Origin: Paenibacillus marchantiae | GTDB lineage: Bacteria; Bacillota; Bacilli; Paenibacillales; Paenibacillaceae | Length of the DNA: 64,000 nt | Assembly: GCF_028771845.1 (NCBI RefSeq) | Contig: NZ_CP118270.1 | Location: forward strand, 4,898,001 to 4,962,000 | Reading direction: 5' to 3' | Shown here: positions 1-8,703 of the stretch, piece by piece | Position numbering within the stretch: position 1 is the first letter of the stretch | Layout of the letters: every line of letters begins with the position of its first letter | Program-made: the position numbers and the translations under genes | Notes under the pieces: model-generated | Database searches by the model: none | Seen by the model: the letters and a program-made list of their open reading frames with translations, nothing else | What the model was told of the DNA's origin: nothing

Positions 1-55
1 CTTTATTGGCCACACAATCTCAGCAGATATAATAGGCCCAAGTCTAGTTCCTTGC

Positions 56-1582
56 TTATTCAAAACTCCATTCCCTAATACTGATGCCTTGCTTGCCCAC
101 TGCTCCCCCAACCACCATATAGATGTCATGAACTCCCTGTGCATCTGTAATCCCGGTTGAATGCTCTTTCCATCGAGGTGATATGCCGGATTTAGGTGAT
201 CCACCCGATGCCGGAATCACAAGCTGCCCAATCAGTAGTCCGTCCGGGCGATCCAGATGAAGCTCCAGTACCGCCTCCGCGCCTTCATTGGAGATTGCAG
301 CTGTAAAGCATGCCGCCCCTTCATTGCCAAAATCAACCTTCGATAACGCAATCCAGCTGCCTCTTTCCATCTCGGTAACAACAACCTCAGAATCGGCACC
401 AGCCGTAGGCTTTGATGTACTTAATCGCTCCGTCTTCACCCCTGCGCTCCATCCCATTGTGGCAGCAGCTACCCTCTGATAAGGATTGAACAGCTTGATC
501 TGTTCAACACCTTCATAATCTGCGGCCACCTCGTTCATACGACCATCTGCTTCGTTGAAGCTAATCTGGTTCAGATGTGTCGAACGATAACCATCAGGAA
601 CCTCCATCGCCTGTGATAACGTCTGGGCGTGATAAGCAATATACCAGTGATCCGCAAATTGAAATATGGCATGATGGTTGTTGCCGCCAACGCCAAAAAA
701 GTGACCCGGATTTCGCAGGACCGTTCCTCTGTACGTCCATGGACCCATTGGCTGGCTGCTCGTCATGTAAGCAATCTCGCCGGGTGGCGGACTGCCCTCT
801 GGACGAAAACCCTCGTCAAAGTTAGAGCAGTAGGTAAAATAATAGATATTGTTGAATTTGTGAATCCCCGCATCCTCAAACATGTACGGAGCAGGGATAA
901 CCCTCGCCCGGCCCACCACACTGGTCATATCTTCACCCAATGGCATAACTCTTGCGGTATCCGGCCTCTCTGCTCTCCCTTCCGGTATGCCACCCCCAAA
1001 ATAGATATAAGCTCTGTGATCATCATCTACCAGCACGGCCGGATCGAACAGCCACGTCACATCCTCAACACCCGGAGTCTCTCTGGTAATGAGCGCTTTT
1101 CCAATAGGATCTGTCCAGGGCCCGACCGGACTCGGGGCTGACAATACGCCGATGCCGCTGGCATTGTTTGAAAAATAAAGGAAGAATCGATCCTGCCCGT
1201 CAATAATCTGATGGGCAGCGGCTGGTGCCCAGGATTGAGTGGCCCATGTGGCTGCGCCTTGGGGCCCTGCCACATGAATCTCACCATGATCTGACCAGTT
1301 AACCAAGTCGTCTGAAGAGATGACTATTATGCGGTTGATCGAGTGGAAACTGTTTTTCTGCGGATTGCCCTCAGAATCATATTCCAGCTTATCACTCGTC
1401 ATGTACAGATAGACACGCCCCTCGAACACCAGAGCATACGGATCGGCTCCAAATTTATGAGCAACCAAAGGATTTTTATTTGGTGGAAGTTTCCCTATGG
1501 CCTTACTGATCTTCACAGCAGCTATAGATGCATGATTCTGTTCCGTTTGTTCCCTCGCATTTGAAGCAGAATTGTAGTTCAT
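56..1582 (-). CDS. GH43 family glycoside hydrolase (arabinofuranosidase/xylosidase type) with C-terminal beta-sandwich
   Basis: Predicted intracellular hydrolase of arabinoxylan or xylo-oligosaccharides; no signal peptide is visible. The five-bladed propeller signatures of GH43 are present: a first Asp in GADPYALV (near residue 47, proposed general base), an Asp in LFDPAVLV (near 181, pKa modulator) and a Glu in MFEDAGIH (near 236, proposed acid). Residues after about 375 form a beta-sandwich-like tail resembling a CBM6 domain. I chose the ATG at 1582 because an upstream in-frame ATG at 1597 lies inside the GGAGG ribosome binding site. It is divergent from an AraC regulator, the probable controller. 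Exact specificity (arabinofuranosidase, xylosidase or arabinanase) cannot be told from sequence alone. Confidence 0.85.
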   Translation of the reverse strand: MNYNSASNAREQTEQNHASIAAVKISKAIGKLPPNKNPLVAHKFGADPYALVFEGRVYLYMTSDKLEYDSEGNPQKNSFHSINRIIVISSDDLVNWSDHGEIHVAGPQGAATWATQSWAPAAAHQIIDGQDRFFLYFSNNASGIGVLSAPSPVGPWTDPIGKALITRETPGVEDVTWLFDPAVLVDDDHRAYIYFGGGIPEGRAERPDTARVMPLGEDMTSVVGRARVIPAPYMFEDAGIHKFNNIYYFTYCSNFDEGFRPEGSPPPGEIAYMTSSQPMGPWTYRGTVLRNPGHFFGVGGNNHHAIFQFADHWYIAYHAQTLSQAMEVPDGYRSTHLNQISFNEADGRMNEVAADYEGVEQIKLFNPYQRVAAATMGWSAGVKTERLSTSKPTAGADSEVVVTEMERGSWIALSKVDFGNEGAACFTAAISNEGAEAVLELHLDRPDGLLIGQLVIPASGGSPKSGISPRWKEHSTGITDAQGVHDIYMVVGGAVGKQGISIREWSFE

Positions 1583-1659
1583 CAGTCGTTCCTCCATTTG
1601 AGTTTGATATACATCTTATCGCCGCTCTGCGATTTGCCAGATCCAGGTTTAAAATGCAG

Positions 1660-1673
1660 GGAAACGCTTGCAA
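1660..1673. promoter_or_regulatory. weak candidate cre (CcpA) site
   Basis: GGAAACGCTTGCAA has the central CG and flanking A/T symmetry of a catabolite-responsive element, with about two mismatches to the usual consensus. It lies between the divergent GH43 and AraC genes, where glucose repression would make sense. Weak by sequence alone. Confidence 0.3.
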
Positions 1674-1779
1674 TAGCAGATGCAGCATGTTAGGTTGATT
1701 ACAGTTTAAGGTAAAGCTGATTACATTTTCATTGCGTATTCCGCTCTATTTATTGCGCGAAAGGACAAGGAGGTGCTAT

Positions 1780-2688
1780 ATGAACGGATCCACTGAATAT
1801 TTTTACGATCCCATCCAGTCCGAGCTTTTATATCTTCATCGCGTAACTACGTATCCATTGGAAACAATCTATCATCGACATGATGCATACGAGATCTACC
1901 TTTTTATTCGCGGCAATGTCAACTTTTATGTGGAGAACCGATGTTATCATCTGGAGCCGGGGGATTTGCTTATTATGTCTCCGGAGGAAATGCATCGCGC
2001 CTTTATTTTGGATGGAACCGAATATGAACGAATTACTATCAATCTAAAAAAAACATATCTTTGTCAGTTGTCGACTCTATCAACCAATCTATCCGCATGT
2101 TTTGATCATCGTCCAAAGGGACAACAAAACATCGTTCACTTAGATGATTACCATATGAAGCAGATTTTGCATTTAACTAGCGAACTGGAGGAATTGCTTG
2201 ATTCAAATGTATATGGAACGGATGTTAAAACCAACGCAGTCATTGCACAGTTATTGGTTCTCATTAACAATTCGTTCCACAATAAGTCCTCTATACCAAT
2301 CGATATCATGCCAGAGATGGTACGTAAAACAATGGATTATATTGAAGCGCACATTTCCCAGGAGATTACGCTTCGCAAGCTTGCCGAGGCATTTTATATG
2401 AACAGCACGTATATCAGCCGCCAGTTTAAAAAGCATACCGGACTAACGATCCGCTCTTACATCTTGAACCGTCGTATTGAATTGGCGAGATATTACCTAT
2501 CAGGCGGGGTGAGCATTACGGATGCCTGCTTCCAATCGGGGTTTCGCGATTATGCCAATTTTATTCGAACCTTCACCAAAATTACCGGAGTCTCTCCGGG
2601 CAAATATAGCAGACAAGCACAAAATATTCCTGATCCATCCTTTGCACACTATGCAGCATTAAACCCGGCAAAGGATGGTCAAAAATAA
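1780..2688 (+). CDS. AraC family transcriptional regulator (cupin sensor plus HTH)
   Basis: 302-residue one-component regulator. The N-terminal half (about 20-150) has the cupin-like AraC ligand-binding pattern with the phrase LEPGDLLIMSPEEMH; the C-terminal hundred residues carry the double helix-turn-helix, including ITLRKLAEAFYMNSTYISRQ and the second motif around ITDACFQSGFRDYANFIRTF. The ATG at 1780 is preceded by AAGGAGG seven bases upstream; an in-frame ATG at 1732 has no such site. Being divergent from the GH43 gene, it most likely senses a pentose or pentose oligosaccharide and activates that gene. The inducer is inferred from context only. Confidence 0.85.
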   Translation: MNGSTEYFYDPIQSELLYLHRVTTYPLETIYHRHDAYEIYLFIRGNVNFYVENRCYHLEPGDLLIMSPEEMHRAFILDGTEYERITINLKKTYLCQLSTLSTNLSACFDHRPKGQQNIVHLDDYHMKQILHLTSELEELLDSNVYGTDVKTNAVIAQLLVLINNSFHNKSSIPIDIMPEMVRKTMDYIEAHISQEITLRKLAEAFYMNSTYISRQFKKHTGLTIRSYILNRRIELARYYLSGGVSITDACFQSGFRDYANFIRTFTKITGVSPGKYSRQAQNIPDPSFAHYAALNPAKDGQK

Positions 2689-2780
2689 ACCCCTGCAATG
2701 AAGAGTGTTCAACAACAACATTGAGCAATCCTACCCATTAGATTAACGAATTGACAGGCGAAAATCGTTTAGATACATGC

Positions 2781-2839
2781 CTAATCGGTAATCGGAATAT
2801 GTTCTTGTCCATTCAGGCAATCGGTACAAGTTCTTCTCC
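2781..2839. repeat. dispersed intergenic repeat, family 1, copy A (two tandem units)
   Basis: Read on the minus strand it holds two units of about 29-30 bases that begin GGAGAAGAACTTGTACCGATT and GGACAAGAACATATTCCGATT, so it is an imperfect tandem duplicate. Related copies lie at 12136, 33811 and, in a hairpin-bearing form, at 9899, 33474, 60212 and 62459. The rest of the gene-free stretch 2689-3006 shows no gene; only the possible terminator at 2889 stands out. Confidence 0.55.
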
Positions 2840-2888
2840 TTGGCTCGGGACAAAAACTGTTACCAACCTTCATATCGTGCATTCCCCT

Positions 2889-2922
2889 AAAAAACGCAGT
2901 GTACAGTCCGGCAGGACCGGAC
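2889..2922 (-). terminator. possible terminator of the iron-uptake operon
   Basis: GTCCGG and CCGGAC form a perfect 6-bp stem around CAGGA, followed on the minus strand, after a spacer, by six T residues. It lies 85 bases beyond the stop of the last gene of the minus-strand iron operon. The spacer between stem and T run is long, so the call is tentative. Confidence 0.35.
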
Positions 2923-3006
2923 CGCCGCTCACAATCGTTAGAATTTATAATTCAGTCATCGTCGTCCTGTCCTTCTCCTGTTTAGTCTTGTTTGTATTGG
3001 TTACGT

Positions 3007-4731
3007 TCAAGAGGCTTGTGTCGCATACAATCGTGCATAAATACCTCCGCTATGCAGCAGTTCCTCATGCGTACCCATCTCGGCAATCTCTGTACCCTCC
3101 AGCTCAACGATCTGGTCGGCATGACGGACCGTCGATAGCCGATGGGCAATCACCAGTGTTGTGCGATCCTTCGATATTTCATCCAGTGCCTGTTGGATCT
3201 CTTGCTCGGTCTTGGTATCAAGCGCCGATGTGGCTTCATCCAGAATGAGGATCGGTGCATTGCGCAGAATCGCCCGTGCTATCGAAAGGCGCTGTTTCTG
3301 CCCTCCAGACAAACGCACACCGCGTTCACCAATTACCGTATCGTAGCCTTGCTCCATCTGAGATATAAATTCATGCGCTTTAGCTGCTTTAGCTGCGGCA
3401 ATCACATCTTTCCGTGTCGCGTCCTTCCATCCATAAGCAATATTGTCATACACCGAGCCATCAAACAGGAACGTATCCTGCAGCACCATTGAAATATTGT
3501 TACGCAGGCTGGAAAGCGTCACATCACGAATATCGATGCCATCCACTCGAATCGATCCCGCCTGCGGGTCGTAGAATCGGTTAACGAGACTGGCCAATGT
3601 CGACTTACCCACTCCTGTGGTGCCTACAAGAGCTACTGTTTTTCCATGATCAATGGTCAGGTTCAGCCCCTCTAGTACAGGCGAACCATCTTGATAAAGA
3701 AATGTGACATCTTGAAAGGAGATCTGTCCTTGTACACGCGGCAAATGGACTGCGTTTCGCTTCTCCTTTATGTCTTCCTCTTCTTCCAGCACATCATATA
3801 CCCGTTTAAGGCCAGCAGAGGCTCGCCCTGCCATTTCCACCAAGCCGGAAAAAGACTTTATCGGTTGATAAAACATACCTAGGTAGGCAATGAATCCGAT
3901 GATATCAGCAATGCTTACCTCGCCTGTTGCCATCAATCTGCCGCCCAGTATCACGACAAATACAGTCCCCAGTGTGGTCACAAATGCCAACAACGGCAAA
4001 GAGGTTTCATAGAACAAACTGGCGCGTAAATAGGTCTTCGAATATTTCATAGCCAGACGAGAAACGTTGACCCGCTCCTCCTCCTGTCGATTGAAAATTT
4101 GGATTTCTTTCATGCCCGACAAATTTTCCTGCACCTTTCCAGCGATATCTCCCCGAGCTTGGGAACTCTCTCCCCACAGCGGCGACAAGTGCTTGCTTTG
4201 CCATACCGTGATTACAAGCAGCAACGGAATCGTGATCAGACTGATCAGTGCCAGCTTCACATTGATCGTCAAGAGCAGGATGCCTACTCCGATAAAGGTC
4301 AGTCCGTTAACGATAAAGTCAGGTATAGCATGGGCAATGAAAATTTCCGCTTCCATCGCATCATTCACAACGCGCCCGGTCAAGTCACCCGTCCGGCTTC
4401 GATGGAAATAGCGCAAACTCATCTGCTGATATTTGCTATACAATCTTGTTCGTAAATCCGCCACGTAATGAAGTGCGGCATAATGGTTCATATAGCCTGC
4501 CAGTGATGTTCCGATGGCTTGCAAACAGGTAGCTCCAAGTAGCAATAAACCAATCTTCAATGCTTCTGCGGCAAACTGACTGCTACCTTCGGTCGCCAAT
4601 TGTGTCAACGAACGGAGCGCCCAGGGCAAATAAAACCCGGCAATTGTTGCCAGCACGATACCGACTAATCCAATGCCTAACTGCAACCAGTATTTTCGTG
4701 CGCCCAGCAAGACACGCCATGCGATTTTCAT
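3007..4731 (-). CDS. ABC transporter, fused permease-ATPase of exporter fold
   Basis: 574 residues: six transmembrane helices in the first 300 residues, then a nucleotide-binding domain with Walker A GTTGVGKST (near 369), signature LSGGQKQR (near 475) and Walker B ILILDEATSALD (near 495). The length is normal for an MsbA/YknU-like half transporter that acts as a dimer. Its start overlaps the stop of the FecE-like gene by four bases (ATGA), so it is translationally coupled to siderophore uptake. Exporter-fold ABC proteins in iron operons can export siderophores or, as in IrtAB and YbtPQ, import them. Only one half is present, so a homodimer is expected. The direction of transport is not visible from the sequence. 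Confidence 0.85.
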   Translation of the reverse strand: MKIAWRVLLGARKYWLQLGIGLVGIVLATIAGFYLPWALRSLTQLATEGSSQFAAEALKIGLLLLGATCLQAIGTSLAGYMNHYAALHYVADLRTRLYSKYQQMSLRYFHRSRTGDLTGRVVNDAMEAEIFIAHAIPDFIVNGLTFIGVGILLLTINVKLALISLITIPLLLVITVWQSKHLSPLWGESSQARGDIAGKVQENLSGMKEIQIFNRQEEERVNVSRLAMKYSKTYLRASLFYETSLPLLAFVTTLGTVFVVILGGRLMATGEVSIADIIGFIAYLGMFYQPIKSFSGLVEMAGRASAGLKRVYDVLEEEEDIKEKRNAVHLPRVQGQISFQDVTFLYQDGSPVLEGLNLTIDHGKTVALVGTTGVGKSTLASLVNRFYDPQAGSIRVDGIDIRDVTLSSLRNNISMVLQDTFLFDGSVYDNIAYGWKDATRKDVIAAAKAAKAHEFISQMEQGYDTVIGERGVRLSGGQKQRLSIARAILRNAPILILDEATSALDTKTEQEIQQALDEISKDRTTLVIAHRLSTVRHADQIVELEGTEIAEMGTHEELLHSGGIYARLYATQAS

Positions 4732-5585
4732 GTGGCAATCTTCTCCTCCTGCTCCTTATCATTTAAGAATCCTTGATCCGCCCCTTGGCCTCTACGCTTA
4801 TCACGCAATATCTCGTACGTCACATACACTGGTCGCCCCGTTCGTGGTTCCAGCATAATTTCGGCATCGATGGCAAACACCTCACGTAGCGTCCGTGCCG
4901 TCATTACGCGCTCTGGCGAGCCATGCTCCACCACCTGACCATCACGAATCGCCACCATATAGTCGGAGAAGCGTGCTGCCAGATTCAGGTCATGCAGCAC
5001 CATCACAATCGTAACCTGCTGACTGCGATTCAGTTCATAGAGCAGCTCCAGCACTTCAAGCTGATGTGCCAGGTCCAGATAGGTGGTGGGTTCATCCAGC
5101 AGGATCAGATCGGTCTGCTGGGCGAGTGCCATCGCAATCCATACGCGCTGACGTTGACCGCCAGAGAGCGTATCGACCTCGCGATGCTCAAACGCTGTAA
5201 GCAGTGTAACTGATAGGGCCCAGGCAACTACTTGCTTATCCTCTTTGGAGAGCTTGCCGAAGCCCCGTTGATGAGGAAAACGCCCATAGGCCACTAATTG
5301 ACCGACCGTCAAACCGCTCGGTGCAGTAGGCGTCTGCGGCAGAATTGCCATCTGCTTGGCCACTTCTTTGGTGGACAGTGTGCAAATATCAGCACCATTC
5401 AGATAAACCGTGCCATTTTTCGTCTTGAGCAGCCGACCGACTGCCTTTAGTACGGTTGATTTCCCGCAACCATTGGGGCCAATAATCGAGGTAATCTGTC
5501 CACGCGGAATCTGCAAATCCAGTTCTTTTACGATAAGCGTGTCATTATAGGCAATATCGATTTGTTGCGCTGTAATACTCTCCAT
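4728..5585 (-). CDS. iron-siderophore ABC transporter ATP-binding protein (FecE/FepC type)
   Basis: Cytoplasmic ATPase of an iron-siderophore importer. Walker A GPNGCGKST is near residue 37, signature LSGGQRQR near 141 and Walker B LILLDEPT near 160, followed by the H-loop in MVLHDLNLAARF. Length (285) is typical of FecE-type ATPases, with a short C-terminal extension. It has a strong AGGAGG ribosome binding site, follows the second permease gene after nine bases and overlaps the downstream exporter-type gene by four bases. It should energise the two FecCD permeases encoded just upstream. Confidence 0.93.
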   Translation of the reverse strand: MESITAQQIDIAYNDTLIVKELDLQIPRGQITSIIGPNGCGKSTVLKAVGRLLKTKNGTVYLNGADICTLSTKEVAKQMAILPQTPTAPSGLTVGQLVAYGRFPHQRGFGKLSKEDKQVVAWALSVTLLTAFEHREVDTLSGGQRQRVWIAMALAQQTDLILLDEPTTYLDLAHQLEVLELLYELNRSQQVTIVMVLHDLNLAARFSDYMVAIRDGQVVEHGSPERVMTARTLREVFAIDAEIMLEPRTGRPVYVTYEILRDKRRGQGADQGFLNDKEQEEKIAT

Positions 5586-5594
5586 GACGTCCTC

Positions 5595-6608
5595 CTAATT
5601 GGCCTTCGATAGTAAATAAAGAAAGTACGGAACACTGATGACCGTAATGACGATTCCCGTCGGCACATCTCCCCCCAGGCTAACCGTGCGCGTAATTGTG
5701 TCAGCCAGCACCACGACTAATCCACCGGTCAGGCTGGCAGCCGGAACGAGCAATTTGTGATCGGGCCCGACTAGTTTTCTTGCCATGTGCGGAGCGATCA
5801 AACCAACGAAGAAGAAGCTTCCGCCCACGGCCACACTGCCAGAGGATAAAGCAACAGCAGCGATCGACAACCCCAAAAACTGCCGCTTCACGGCAAGACC
5901 TAGTCCTTCTGCCGTCTGATTGCCCAGATGGAGGGTGTTGAGCATGCGAGACTTGTAGAAAATATAGCCGAGTAAAATGAAGACCCATGGTGCCAGTACG
6001 GAAATATAGCGCCAATCAGCGCCCCACAAGCTTCCCGCCAGCCAGTGCAGCATGAAATCCATCTGCGAATCATTCAGCTTGAGTGTCAGGAAGGTGGTCA
6101 GCGCTTCATACCCGCTTCCGAGCGCGACCCCGGTTAAGATCAAGCCGATTGACGAGATATCTCGCCCACGGCGATACGATAATAAGAAGATCAATCCCGC
6201 CGCCAACAATCCACCAACAAAGGCCAGTAGTGGCAGGGCAATAAAGGAGCCCTTTCCTGTCGATGCGATGAATACGACGAAGAACAATACAAACAAACCT
6301 GATCCCGAACTAATCCCCAGTGTCCCCGGACTAGCCATGTCATTGCGCAGCAAACTCTGCATCACGACCCCAGCCGCTCCCATTCCCAGACCTACCAAGA
6401 TCGACAGTGCGATTCGTGGCAACCGAAAATCAAACACGATCAGATTTTGCTTGTCGGTGCCGTTTCCCACGAGAACATTCAACACTTCTAGCGGTGAAAG
6501 ATTCATCTTGCCAGAATTCATGCTAATGATAGCAAACATAAGGATGAGCACCATAAGCACTACATTGATGATGATGCCCCGTTGCATCGTATAACGCTGC
6601 TTGATCAT
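5595..6608 (-). CDS. iron-siderophore ABC transporter permease (FecCD family)
   Basis: 337-residue integral membrane protein with about nine to ten hydrophobic helices and FecCD/BtuC signatures such as LPRIALSILVGLGMGAAGVV near the N-terminus and VGLIAPHMARKLVG in the C-terminal third. It would form the translocation pore with the paralogous permease next door. Its ATG overlaps the stop of that gene (ATGA), and an AAAGGAGG site sits just upstream inside the previous coding sequence. Second permease of a standard fec-type operon. Confidence 0.93.
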   Translation of the reverse strand: MIKQRYTMQRGIIINVVLMVLILMFAIISMNSGKMNLSPLEVLNVLVGNGTDKQNLIVFDFRLPRIALSILVGLGMGAAGVVMQSLLRNDMASPGTLGISSGSGLFVLFFVVFIASTGKGSFIALPLLAFVGGLLAAGLIFLLSYRRGRDISSIGLILTGVALGSGYEALTTFLTLKLNDSQMDFMLHWLAGSLWGADWRYISVLAPWVFILLGYIFYKSRMLNTLHLGNQTAEGLGLAVKRQFLGLSIAAVALSSGSVAVGGSFFFVGLIAPHMARKLVGPDHKLLVPAASLTGGLVVVLADTITRTVSLGGDVPTGIVITVISVPYFLYLLSKAN

Positions 6609-7630
6609 TCAGATTCCCTCCTTTGTCTGCGAGCCAGGAAGAGAAAGTACGGGACACCAATGATAGAAAATATAATGCCAATCGGCGTTTCGAACGGCTT
6701 ATTGATCAAGCGTCCAGCCAGATCGGCTGACACGGTCAGCAACGCACCATATAACGCAGCCGCCGGAATAATGTAACGATAATCGACACCGACCATGTAT
6801 CGCACAATATGTGGGGTAATCAGACCAACAAAACCGATCGGGCCAACCACGACAACAGCCAATCCAGTCAGGACGAGCACGATAATCGTCGATAATCCCT
6901 TGACCAGTCCGCTACGAATACCGAGTCCACTTGCCACATCATCCCCCAAACTGAGCAGTGTAACAGAAGGAGATAGCGCCAGCGCCAGCAGTACACCACC
7001 AACAAATAGCGGTGAGATAATCAGCAATTCACCCCACTTGACCCCCGCTGTACTGCCTGCCGTCCAGAATGTCAATGCTCGACCCAAGTTATAATTGATC
7101 GCTAAATACTGACTGAGTGCACCAAATAGCATGGAGATGGACAGTCCTGCCAGTACCAGCCGCTGAGGCGTCATCCCGCGCTTGCCCATTGATGCGATGA
7201 AGTAAGTGATCCCGGTCGCGAGCGCTGCTCCCAGACAAGCAAACAGCATCATCTGTCCATACGAATAACCCGGCAGAAAAGCCAGGCAAAGAGCAATCGC
7301 GAATGCTGCCCCAGAGCTGATCCCCATCAGCCCGGAGTCGGCCAGCGGATTGCGCGTCGTTCCCTGCATAATAGCCCCGCATACCGCAAGGCTGCACCCG
7401 ACGATCAGATCGGCTACGGTACGCGGAAGACGTAGGGTTTGAATAATGTGATGCTCAGTGAGCGTTGGATCAAATCGGAAAATAGCCTCCCATGCAGTCG
7501 CTAACCTCATGTCGGCGGCGCCGAAGCTAATCGACGCCGCCGACATGAGAACCGTTAATCCAAGCCCTACCACCATGTACATGGTGAAGTTCACCGCCCC
7601 ACGGCGTTTTTGTTCAGGCTTGTTTTTCAT
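6605..7630 (-). CDS. iron-siderophore ABC transporter permease (FecCD family)
   Basis: 341-residue membrane permease paralogous to its downstream neighbour, with the FecCD phrases LRLPRTVADLIVGCSLAVCG and VGLITPHIVRYMVG. A GTG at 7633 and an ATG at 7630 are adjacent; the ATG has the better distance from AAGGAAAGG and is used here. The gene lies 74 bases after the regulator/binding-protein reading frame with no obvious terminator, so it is probably cotranscribed from the Fur-boxed promoter(s) upstream. Confidence 0.92.
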   Translation of the reverse strand: MKNKPEQKRRGAVNFTMYMVVGLGLTVLMSAASISFGAADMRLATAWEAIFRFDPTLTEHHIIQTLRLPRTVADLIVGCSLAVCGAIMQGTTRNPLADSGLMGISSGAAFAIALCLAFLPGYSYGQMMLFACLGAALATGITYFIASMGKRGMTPQRLVLAGLSISMLFGALSQYLAINYNLGRALTFWTAGSTAGVKWGELLIISPLFVGGVLLALALSPSVTLLSLGDDVASGLGIRSGLVKGLSTIIVLVLTGLAVVVVGPIGFVGLITPHIVRYMVGVDYRYIIPAAALYGALLTVSADLAGRLINKPFETPIGIIFSIIGVPYFLFLARRQRRESE

Positions 7631-7704
7631 CACGTTTTCCTTTCCTTACATACTGACAGTCATATTTGTAAATTGGAGTACTTCTTTATACCTCGTCAAA
7701 ACTC

Positions 7705-8703
7705 TTATTTAGCCATTGTCAGCAATTGATTTACAATATGATCAATTAATGCACTGGAAGTCATTATATCCGTGGACCAAGATAGCGATGTACCCACTGT
7801 TACGATCCGATTATGTTGCACAGCAGGTAGCGATTTCCAGACCGTATTATCAGTAGGAACTTTCGTATCTCCTATAGCGATTAGATAATCCCCTATGTAA
7901 GCAGCCAAGACCTCCATAGAGATATCTCCCCAATATTTATCTGAGTCAATAATATCAGTTTGAACTTTCGACGGTGCCTTCATTTTAAGTTCATTATAAA
8001 CAAGGTCGCCAACCGCATGCTTGGCTCCAGCGATGTAGTTACTTTTATCACTGAATTCTCCCATAGTAATCGTCACGTCTGAAAGACCTGCATTCTGAAG
8101 GGCTAGCTTGGCTTCTTCGATTTTTCCGGCATAAGCACTCAAAACAGCCTTAGCCTCTTCCTGCTTGTTCAAAACATCGCCTATAAAATGTATCCGTTCT
8201 TCTGTAGTCATATCACCATAAGGGACATAAATTGTCGGGGCAATTTTGGATAAATCTTCATAATTTTCATCGCCCCATGCTAAAATGATCAGATCAGGCT
8301 CAAGAGTCATGACATCTTCCGGCTCCATAGCTACTTTAATGGAGTCTGTAATCTGGTTAGCAAAAACAGCCTCTTTCCCGTCCCTTGCCGCTCTCGCCAC
8401 ACCTAGTGGAGTTACACCTAGAGCCACTACATCGCCAACCAAATAATCGACTACAACACGCTGAGGGTTGTTAGGCACCTTGACGTCACCCTTTACTGTG
8501 GATATCGTTCTCGTCTGCGAAACTGCTTCTGAAGCTTTCGTATCCGATACTTCCGATTGTGTTGTCTGTTGTGTCTGCGCAGGGATTGGATTCACCGTTC
8601 CCCCGTTATTCGATGGCGTTCCCGACGCACATGCCGACAATAAAAACATCAAGCTCATCGCCGCCGCCAAGATCATTTCTTTACTTCTTACTTTTCCAAA
8701 CAT
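7705..8703 (-). other. internal translation unit: siderophore-binding lipoprotein (332 aa)
   Basis: ATG at 8703 with AAGGGG eight bases upstream gives a 332-residue lipoprotein of the usual size for a FecB-type binding protein: lysine-rich N-terminus, hydrophobic core, LLSAC lipobox, threonine/serine linker, binding domain. It stays in frame with the AraC coding sequence because no stop codon separates them. It would deliver the ferric siderophore to the FecCD pair encoded downstream. Confidence 0.6.

Noticed and set aside
629..1141. 170-codon open frame on the plus strand opposite the GH43 gene
   Set aside because: It is the complement of a clear GH43 coding sequence, has no ribosome binding site and shows no domain-like text.
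2751..3248. 165-codon open frame running into the ABC exporter gene
   Set aside because: Its last part overlaps the antisense of the ATPase domain; the first part covers repeat A and a hairpin. No ribosome binding site.
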